A program made the position numbers and the translations under genes. From Planctomycetales bacterium (GTDB taxonomy: Bacteria; Planctomycetota; Planctomycetia; Isosphaerales; Isosphaeraceae), in assembly GCA_027435495.1 (NCBI GenBank), contig DAHZZC010000377.1:1-6647 (forward strand): a stretch of DNA of 6,647 nt, read 5' to 3'. Below, in pieces: positions 1-5,164 of this stretch (position 1 is the stretch's first letter; every line of letters starts with the position of its first letter). The notes under the pieces are model-generated. The model was not told where the DNA came from. It did not search any database and saw only the letters and a program-made list of their open reading frames with translations.

Positions 1-317
1 AGGCCCGCCTCGCCGGCCAGGTCGATCAGTGTGGCGGTCTGGTCAAGGATCAGCGCCGAGACCGCCTCGGCGGAGATCAACTGCTCGCGACGTCCGAAGT
101 GCTCGCGGTCCGGGAATCCCGGATGAGCCCCAACGACAACTCCACGATCTCGGGCCCGGGCGAGCGTGGCGCGGAGGACATCCGGGCTGCCGGCATGGGC
201 GCCACAGCAGACGCTCGCCGAGGAGACCAGACCGTCGAGCAGTTCGGCGTCGTGGGGACATCCCTCGCCGAGATCGGCGTTCAGGTCGATGGTCGCGGGC
301 CGGTCAGGGATGGTCAT
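1..317 (-). CDS. pxpA: 5-oxoprolinase subunit A, LamB/YcsF family (partial, C-terminus off window)
   Basis: This is the N-terminal ~105 residues of PxpA, a cytoplasmic subunit of the PxpABC 5-oxoprolinase, which opens 5-oxo-L-proline to L-glutamate with ATP. Visible LamB/YcsF hallmarks are DLNADLGEG (residues 11-19), VSSASVCCGAHAG (31-43, matching the family's SSANIACGFHAGD) and VGAHPGFPDREHFGRR (62-77). The family is about 245-255 aa long, so roughly 40% is present and the gene runs off the left edge. The ATG at 317 has a GAGGT ribosome site (326-330) with about 9 nt spacing. The start lies inside the end of pxpB (14-nt overlap), so the two are almost certainly co-transcribed and probably translationally coupled. 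One deviation is Ser44 where the family usually has Asp after HAG. Family assignment is firm; the enzymatic role follows from the family. Confidence 0.93.
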   Translation of the reverse strand, partial: MTIPDRPATIDLNADLGEGCPHDAELLDGLVSSASVCCGAHAGSPDVLRATLARARDRGVVVGAHPGFPDREHFGRREQLISAEAVSALILDQTATLIDLAGEAG

Positions 318-957
318 GGAGTCGGACCTCGAATGTCTCCGTCGGGATGGGGTGGAAGCGGATCCAGTCGCCCGCCCGGATCGTAAAAACGCCCGCCTCC
401 AGGTCGACAAGCCGAATCGGAGTCCGGCCGAGCAGGTGCCAGCCGCCGGGCGACTCGCCTGGATAGATCCCCGTCTGGCGTCCGGCGATCGCCACCGAAC
501 CCGCCGGCACTCGAACCCTCGGGGACTCTCGACGGGCGAGGCCCGAGAGCCGATCCGGCAGGTAGCCAGCATACGGGAAGCCCGGCAAAAACCCGATTGC
601 GAAGACATCGTAGGTCGTCCCGGAATGCATCGCGATCACTGCTTCGGGAGTGAGCCCGGTCCGGTCGGCCACTTCTTGAAGGTCCTCGCCATCGTAGCGA
701 ACCGGAACCTCCACCAGCCGCCCCGACGCAATCGGTCCGGACGCAGGGACCTCGACCATCCGGAGCCGGGCCCCCAGCTCTTCCAGGTCGAGCCGGTCGG
801 GGTCCGCAAAAACGGCGACACTCCGATAGGCGAGCACCACATCGGTCACGCCCTCCCAGCCGAGCCGGCGCAGGCCTCCGGCCCAGCCCGCCGCCAATCG
901 CTCGTCGGGCAGGTGTGCAAGGTAAGCACGATCTCCCAGCGGCTCGATCGAGATCAT
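304..957 (-). CDS. pxpB: 5-oxoprolinase subunit B (KipI-like)
   Basis: PxpB (KipI/YbgJ family) is a cytoplasmic 5-oxoprolinase subunit that normally pairs with PxpC, while PxpA completes the enzyme. From the ATG at 957 the product is 217 aa, the usual length. Signature segments are MISIEPLGDRAYL (1-13), His111 in MHSGTTYDVFAIGF, GFLPGFPYAGYLP (122-134), PAGSVAIAGRQTGIYP (151-166) and SPGGWHLLGRT (169-179). The frame extends to an ATG at 987, adding 10 residues, but that codon has no ribosome site and overlaps a -10-like TATGAT (983-988). The 957 start matches the family N-terminus. Its ribosome site is imperfect: GGAGGG at 971-976 is 13 nt away and GGAAG at 962-966 is 4 nt away. The stop lies inside pxpA. 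B. subtilis KipI is also known as a sporulation-kinase inhibitor, which is unlikely to be the role here. Confidence 0.93.
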   Translation of the reverse strand: MISIEPLGDRAYLAHLPDERLAAGWAGGLRRLGWEGVTDVVLAYRSVAVFADPDRLDLEELGARLRMVEVPASGPIASGRLVEVPVRYDGEDLQEVADRTGLTPEAVIAMHSGTTYDVFAIGFLPGFPYAGYLPDRLSGLARRESPRVRVPAGSVAIAGRQTGIYPGESPGGWHLLGRTPIRLVDLEAGVFTIRAGDWIRFHPIPTETFEVRLHDHP

Positions 958-981
958 GAGACTTCCACTTCCCTCCACGGC

Positions 982-988
982 TATCATA
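982..988. promoter_or_regulatory. Candidate shared bidirectional -10 element
   Basis: The heptamer TATCATA reads as TATCAT (982-987) on the plus strand and TATGAT (983-988) on the minus strand. Each matches TATAAT at five of six positions. It sits in the 117-nt gap between the divergent pxpB and the unknown exported-protein gene. Minus-strand transcription would start near 976, giving pxpB (start 957) a leader of about 20 nt. Plus-strand transcription would start near 994, giving the 1075 gene a leader of about 80 nt that contains the inverted repeat. No good -35 hexamer is visible at 16-18 nt in either direction, so this rests on the -10 alone. Confidence 0.35.
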
Positions 989-1022
989 AATCATGGCGGG
1001 TCGATCATGCAGTCTCTCCAGA

Positions 1023-1056
1023 GGAAGGAACCACTTGTGTCACAGTGGTTCCTTCC
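1023..1056. repeat. Perfect 13-bp inverted repeat (stem-loop or operator) upstream of the 1075 gene
   Basis: The left arm GGAAGGAACCACT (1023-1035) and right arm AGTGGTTCCTTCC (1044-1056) are exact reverse complements, separated by the 8-nt TGTGTCAC. The element is intergenic and ends 18 nt before the ATG at 1075 and 6 nt before its GAGGG ribosome site (1063-1067). In RNA it would form a strong hairpin in the 5' leader. In DNA it would be a 34-bp dyad suited to a dimeric regulator that could act on both divergent genes. It has no T-tract on the plus strand and no gene ends nearby, so an intrinsic terminator is unlikely. The symmetry is certain; the role is inferred. Confidence 0.75.
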
Positions 1057-1074
1057 GAGCCCGAGGGCGCCACG

Positions 1075-2325
1075 ATGATGATCGCGATGGGAATCGGCGT
1101 GCTGCTCCTCGCCGCGACGCCCGCCGACCGGGTCACCTTGAAAGACGGGACCGTCGTTCTGGGACTCGTCACGGCCACCGGCCGACACGGCGAAGTCGAC
1201 TTCGTGGTGAGCCGGTCCTGGGCCGAGCGGAATGCTGCCAACCACCTGAAGTCCTGGGACCGTGCCGCCGCGGCCGTCGCGACCAGGGCGATCGAGCAGC
1301 GCCGGGCGCGGCTCTCGGCCTGGCGAGGCGAACGGGAGAAGGCGCCGGGGGTTGGAGCCGACGATCGGATCTTGAACTGGATTGACCGCGAGCAAAAGCG
1401 GCTGGCCGATCCGGCCGCCGCGGCCCAGACACCGCTCATCCCGGTCCGATTCCCTCGTACCGAGATCCGACAGCTCGACCGCCAGCCGATCTCCGCCAGC
1501 CGGTTGCTCCGCCTTGCCTGGACGAACGACATCGCCGATCCTGAATCGAAGGATTCGGCCAGGTTGACCGGTTCCCTGGAAGCCCGGGGATTGATCGTCG
1601 ATCCCAGGGCTCCGCCAGCCCCGATGGACCGCCTGCTGCCTCCGACTCCCGAGCCCGAGGCTCTCTGGCTCGCCCGACGCGCCGCGACCGAAATCGCCCT
1701 CGATTCGGGCCTGCGGTTCCTCCGATATCAGGGGACGGTCCTACCCGACCCCGGGCCTGGCGGGGCGGTCGGCGCCGTTGATCCCTCGATGGCCCTCTCG
1801 GAGATCGTCCGGCTGCTCAATCCCGAGGGAGCCGCGACCCGGCCTGATCCGCTCGCCGAGAGGTTAAAAGCCGTCGCAGGGCGCGGGCGAACTGGGGCCG
1901 TGGTGACGGGGCTGACAATCGCACCCGACCTCGCCGGCGTCACGATCGAGACGACGTTCTGGGTCCGGGCCGCCGGTGGAAACTGGACGGCCTACGGGAC
2001 CCGCGCCACGACCGTCCGCACCGATGAAGTACGCCCTGACGAGGGAAACGACATCGCCGAGGACCCGCAGGTCAAGCGGGCCTTCGGCCTGATCGAATCG
2101 CTCGGCCTGGGCGCGATCCCTGCGGAAATGAAGCAGCGGAGCCTTCAAATCGGCGCGGCGACCCGCAAGGCCCTCGGCGACTCGCGAGCCGCCTTCGAGC
2201 GCGACCTCGCCGCGGTGATGCTCCCGGTCCTGGAACCCGTCGCCGAGACCGTCCCGGCCCCGCAGGCCGCTCCTCCCTCGAAGCCCCACCCTCGGCGGTC
2301 GATGCTCGGCCCGAAAGGTGATTAA
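1075..2325 (+). CDS. Putative exported protein of unknown function (416 aa)
   Basis: I do not recognise a named family. The start MMIAMGIGVLLLAATPA (1-17) resembles a short signal peptide or membrane anchor, though without the usual basic n-region. DRVTLKDGTVVLGLV (18-32) follows, a segment style common in planctomycete exported proteins. Residues ~45-125 are highly charged and helical (SWAERNAANHLKSW, then Arg/Ala-rich, then WIDREQKRL) and may form a coiled coil. A proline-rich stretch lies near 180-200. The remainder looks globular (TGLTIAPDLAGVTIETTFWVR) and the end is basic. The frame stays open upstream to 166, but that part is antisense to pxpB. The ATG at 1075 has GAGGG (1063-1067) with 7-nt spacing and precedes the hydrophobic segment; 1078 and 1087 are alternatives. 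Its last 462 nt lie opposite the open frame of the glycosyltransferase on the minus strand. GC-rich third positions and plausible protein composition favour a real gene. Confidence 0.75.
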   Translation: MMIAMGIGVLLLAATPADRVTLKDGTVVLGLVTATGRHGEVDFVVSRSWAERNAANHLKSWDRAAAAVATRAIEQRRARLSAWRGEREKAPGVGADDRILNWIDREQKRLADPAAAAQTPLIPVRFPRTEIRQLDRQPISASRLLRLAWTNDIADPESKDSARLTGSLEARGLIVDPRAPPAPMDRLLPPTPEPEALWLARRAATEIALDSGLRFLRYQGTVLPDPGPGGAVGAVDPSMALSEIVRLLNPEGAATRPDPLAERLKAVAGRGRTGAVVTGLTIAPDLAGVTIETTFWVRAAGGNWTAYGTRATTVRTDEVRPDEGNDIAEDPQVKRAFGLIESLGLGAIPAEMKQRSLQIGAATRKALGDSRAAFERDLAAVMLPVLEPVAETVPAPQAAPPSKPHPRRSMLGPKGD

Positions 2326-3687
2326 CCCCGGGTAGGTCCGATCGGCGCGGAACCAGTACGGGCCGATCCGCTCGGGGACCTCCGCAACCGGGATGCCCTG
2401 CCGCGTCCCCACCGTCAGATAAACCGCCGCGAAACCTTCAAGACGATCGGCGGTCGCCTCGTCGAGCCCGATCGTGTCGACACCAGCGGGCAGGTAATAC
2501 CGGGCCGTCTCCGCCTCGACGTTCCGACCCGGACCCGGCGGCGTGACGATCACCAGCGCGGGGCCGTCAGAGCGCGCGGCAAGGTCGCCCGCGAAGCCGC
2601 GCCAGTCGGCTCGGATCGTCGGGTCGTAAGCCTGGGCCCAGAGCCCGGAGGCAGCCAGGGCCGTCAATCCCACCGCGATCGGATACCGAACGATCGACGG
2701 CAATCGTGAGAGGCCCAGCCCGACCAGAATCAGAAACGCAGGCGCCGAGAAGACCGTGTAGCGCGCCGGGCCGAAGATCGGCTGGAACGCTCTCGAATAG
2801 AGATACAAGGTCGACGGTGGAACGATCAGCCAGAGCAGCAGCGAGACCGACGCCCGCGATCGTCCCGAGCTGGACTCGCACCGGCCGATGCCCCAGGCGA
2901 TCAGGACGACAAGTCCGGCCAGCGTCGCGAAGTTCCCACCGAGGAACCCGATCGGCGTTCCGAGCAGAAATCGCCAGGGCAGGGGACCGCTGAGGAACTC
3001 GGGCGGGTGGTCGAGATACCGGGGAATCCAGGGCGCCACGATCGCGGCCGGGACCGCATGGATCGCCAACCACCGCGCCCACGACCCAAACCGCTCGCGA
3101 ACTCCGATCAAGCTCGCCAGGCCGAGCGTCGTCATCATCAAAAGCCCGAGCGGATGCGAATATCCCAACGCGGCCAGCCCAACCACGTAGGCGATCGCGC
3201 CGGTCGCGGTCAATCGACCCGTCCCGAGCAGCATCCGCCATTCCAGGCAGGTCACGACGACCAGCCAGGCATACATCCGAGCCTCTCGGGAATAGACGAT
3301 CAAAACCGGACTCCACACGGCCAGCCAGGCGGCCCAGAGCCCGGCGCGTGCGTCAAAGGCGGCTCGGCCAATCGCGAAGACGAAACCCACGGTCGCCAGC
3401 CCACAGAGCAGGCTCGACGCTCTCGCCGAGGCCTCCGACGCCCCGAAAATGGTCACCCAGCCTTCGAGGAGCATCGGATGGAGCGGCGCCCGGGTGGCGT
3501 CAATTTGAGCGAGCCGGTCGAGGAGCGCCGAGGGGCTTTCCGCGAGCGCCAGCCGGATCGTCACGACCTCGTCGTACCAGAAGCTCCATTGCCCCAGCCG
3601 ATAGCCACGGAGCCCGGCCGCGACGAGCAGCGTCGCACCGAGAATCCAGACGACCTGACCGGGCGCGGTCCTTTCGTCATGGCTCAT
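1864..3687 (-). CDS. GT39-like membrane glycosyltransferase with an abnormal antisense C-terminal tail
   Basis: This is a polytopic GT-C glycosyltransferase (PMT/ArnT-like, 'glycosyltransferase family 39'), expected to move a sugar from a lipid-phosphate donor to an acceptor outside the cytoplasmic membrane. FWYDE (36-40) carries the Asp-Glu pair of the first extracytoplasmic loop that is catalytic in this fold. YSREARMY (131-138) is the second conserved loop motif. Around nine to eleven hydrophobic segments fill residues ~12-350, and a soluble C-terminal portion ends near RTYPGLITFRAE (~448-459). From about residue 455 the frame is the exact codon-by-codon complement of the 1075-2325 gene. 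It turns into Arg/Gly-rich sequence and stops at 1864, where that gene uses a rare TTA codon. The true product is therefore probably ~455-460 aa, or the stop has been lost. The start ATG at 3687 shares ATGA with the upstream stop and has only a weak ribosome site, which suggests translational coupling. Donor and acceptor cannot be told from sequence. Confidence 0.85.
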   Translation of the reverse strand: MSHDERTAPGQVVWILGATLLVAAGLRGYRLGQWSFWYDEVVTIRLALAESPSALLDRLAQIDATRAPLHPMLLEGWVTIFGASEASARASSLLCGLATVGFVFAIGRAAFDARAGLWAAWLAVWSPVLIVYSREARMYAWLVVVTCLEWRMLLGTGRLTATGAIAYVVGLAALGYSHPLGLLMMTTLGLASLIGVRERFGSWARWLAIHAVPAAIVAPWIPRYLDHPPEFLSGPLPWRFLLGTPIGFLGGNFATLAGLVVLIAWGIGRCESSSGRSRASVSLLLWLIVPPSTLYLYSRAFQPIFGPARYTVFSAPAFLILVGLGLSRLPSIVRYPIAVGLTALAASGLWAQAYDPTIRADWRGFAGDLAARSDGPALVIVTPPGPGRNVEAETARYYLPAGVDTIGLDEATADRLEGFAAVYLTVGTRQGIPVAEVPERIGPYWFRADRTYPGLITFRAEHRPPRVGLRGRSGLRGRDGLGDGFQDREHHRGEVALEGGSRVAEGLAGRRADLKAPLLHFRRDRAQAERFDQAEGPLDLRVLGDVVSLVRAYFIGADGRGAGPVGRPVSTGGPDPERRLDRDAGEVGCDCQPRHHGPSSPAPCDGF

Positions 3688-4979
3688 CGTCGCGACCGCC
3701 CGAGTTCGACATTCTCGGCGCCGACCTCGTCGAGCAGGTCGGGACGAAGGTCGCCGTGCGAGTCAAAACCATCGTGGTAGAGCGGCCGAACGAACTGATG
3801 CCAGATGGCATCGCTCGCCGGCTGAATCAGGAGGAAGGCGCCCAGGACGATCGCAAACCGTGGACCACCCACCCGCCCGAGCGTCGCCGCGCCCTGGGCG
3901 ACGAGCATCTGCACCATCGGCACCAGGAAGATCAGCAGTCGCCCGTGGAACGGATACTGCCGCAGCGCTGAGGCCGCCGTCACCAGGGCAAAAGGAGCCG
4001 TCATCAGAAACAAACCGCCCGGCCATCGCCGCCCGATCGCCACCACGCCCACGATCGCCAGGATCAGGGCCAGAAACGCCGTCGCCACCGGACCAAGCGG
4101 TGTTTTCACGTCCGAGGGGCTGTCAAACACATTGAGCAACTGCCAGCACTCGAGCTTCAGCTCGTTGATCGAGTGAGGCGGGATCCGGAGGAAGGCGAAA
4201 TCCCACCAGTCCCAGATGAATCGCCCCTGGTCGAGCATTCGGTGCGAGACGAGATAGCAGGCCCCAAAGCTGACCATCCAGAGCAGACCGATCACCGGTA
4301 AAGTAACCAGGGCCCGCCGGTCTCGCCTGACAATCGCCGTCGTGAAAAGGTATACCCCGACCCCCGCCAGCACGAAGACAATCGGATACGAGAACCAGAA
4401 GCCCACCACCCCGAAGGCAGCCATCGCCACCAGTCGACGGATTGGAAGGCAACCGTCGACCGGCGGCCCCGTTGCCAGAAGTAAGGCCGCCAGAGTGAGG
4501 GCAAGGTCGCACGAGTATTGCTTGATCTCGGAGGAGTAATAGATCAGCCAGTCGGAGAGTGCGAAGAGCCCGACCGCGATCGGGACGGCTCCTCGCGTGA
4601 GAAACCGCCGTCCGACGATCCGGAAAAGGAAAATCGAGGCGATCCCGAAGACGAGCGGCAGAGCCCTGGCCGTGAGAACGACGTTACCAGGCAGTCGGAC
4701 GAGTATCCGCTCGATCGCCAGAAAGGCAGGAGGCGCAAGCTGGTACTCGGTCAGGGTGGTGTGGAAGTCGAAGACATCAAGCCGGACGAGGTTCTGGAGC
4801 AGTGAGGCCTCGTCGCGATAGAGCGATCGGTTGCTCGCGTAGGCGAGCAGGCGGAAGGCCGCACCCGCGGCGACCGCCGCCCAGGTCATCGCCTCGGCGC
4901 CGGGGTGGATCCGGATCGGCCTGCGCCACCAGGGTCGATGGTCCGATGCCGACGCGTCGTCCTCGCTTCTGCTTGCCAT
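3684..4979 (-). CDS. GT39-like membrane glycosyltransferase (431 aa)
   Basis: This is a second GT-C/GT39-like integral membrane glycosyltransferase and the first gene of the minus-strand pair. A cytoplasmic, charged N-terminus (1-30, including WWRRPIRI) leads into the first membrane helix near 31-48. SLYRDEASLL (52-61) follows, with Asp56-Glu57 matching the catalytic acidic pair of the family's first loop. YYSSEIKQY (147-155) is the second conserved loop motif. About nine or ten further hydrophobic segments run to about residue 400, then a short hydrophilic tail ends in VELGRSRR. Length is normal for the family. The ATG at 4979 has a clear GGGAGG ribosome site with about 10 nt spacing. The TGA stop overlaps the next gene's ATG (ATGA, 3684-3687), so both enzymes are made from one transcript. 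The pair differs enough in sequence to suggest different steps or substrates rather than recent duplication. Substrate is unknown. Confidence 0.9.
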   Translation of the reverse strand: MASRSEDDASASDHRPWWRRPIRIHPGAEAMTWAAVAAGAAFRLLAYASNRSLYRDEASLLQNLVRLDVFDFHTTLTEYQLAPPAFLAIERILVRLPGNVVLTARALPLVFGIASIFLFRIVGRRFLTRGAVPIAVGLFALSDWLIYYSSEIKQYSCDLALTLAALLLATGPPVDGCLPIRRLVAMAAFGVVGFWFSYPIVFVLAGVGVYLFTTAIVRRDRRALVTLPVIGLLWMVSFGACYLVSHRMLDQGRFIWDWWDFAFLRIPPHSINELKLECWQLLNVFDSPSDVKTPLGPVATAFLALILAIVGVVAIGRRWPGGLFLMTAPFALVTAASALRQYPFHGRLLIFLVPMVQMLVAQGAATLGRVGGPRFAIVLGAFLLIQPASDAIWHQFVRPLYHDGFDSHGDLRPDLLDEVGAENVELGRSRR

Positions 4980-5036
4980 CGGATCCCGACCTCCCGCCGG
5001 GCAATCGTCGTCGCAATCGATCTCCCCATGTCCCTT

Positions 5037-5045
5037 AATCTACCA
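5037..5045 (-). promoter_or_regulatory. Candidate extended -10 promoter for the glycosyltransferase pair
   Basis: Read on the minus strand, TGGTAGATT fits an extended -10 (TGn followed by TAGATT, four of six to TATAAT). It would start transcription near 5030, giving a leader of about 50 nt before the ATG at 4979. No convincing -35 is visible, which extended -10 promoters can tolerate. It lies in the 185-nt gap shared with the divergent DUF1570 gene. Evidence is the motif and position only. Confidence 0.3.
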
Positions 5046-5056
5046 GAAGGACCGGG

Positions 5057-5081
5057 AATGCCGCAGGGCAGGAGCGGCGTT
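5057..5081. repeat. Imperfect inverted repeat overlapping the plus-strand -35
   Basis: AATGCCGC (5057-5064) and GCGGCGTT (5074-5081) are complementary over 8 positions with one G-T wobble, separated by 9 nt. The right arm runs into the candidate -35 of the DUF1570 gene, the position expected of a repressor operator. It lies between the two divergent promoters. A short near-palindrome, CGAGG-GT-CCTCG, also sits at 5118-5129, near the predicted transcription start. In GC-rich DNA such arms arise easily by chance. Confidence 0.3.
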
Positions 5082-5108
5082 GTAGCGGATCGCCGACGGG
5101 AGTAGGAT
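5080..5108 (+). promoter_or_regulatory. Candidate sigma-70-type promoter for the DUF1570 gene
   Basis: TTGTAG (5080-5085) and TAGGAT (5103-5108) are separated by exactly 17 nt and match the consensus at three and four of six positions. Transcription would begin near 5115, leaving about 50 nt of leader that ends with GGAGG (5151-5155) and the ATG at 5165. This is the best -35/-10 pair I could find in the gap. Confidence 0.4.
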
Positions 5109-5164
5109 CATCGGCCACGAGGGTCCTCGACCGTAACCCGAGCGGCCCCGGGAGGGCAACGCTC

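Noticed and set aside
958..987. Longer pxpB starting at ATG 987
   Set aside because: There is no ribosome site upstream, the ATG overlaps a -10-like TATGAT, and the added ten residues precede the usual family N-terminus. It remains possible.
166..1074. Upstream in-frame extension of the 1075 gene (about 300 codons open)
   Set aside because: It is antisense to pxpB and the start of pxpA, whose family motifs are unmistakable. The translated extension is Arg/Pro-rich without domain character, as expected when GC-rich DNA is read on the wrong strand.
2300..2345. Possible terminator between the convergent genes
   Set aside because: The coding frames meet or overlap with no intergenic space, and I see no GC-rich hairpin followed by a T-tract on either strand.
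3007..3780. Plus-strand open frame of 257 codons
   Set aside because: It lies antisense to the glycosyltransferase genes, and its translation is rich in Arg, Pro, Gln and His with no hydrophobic core.
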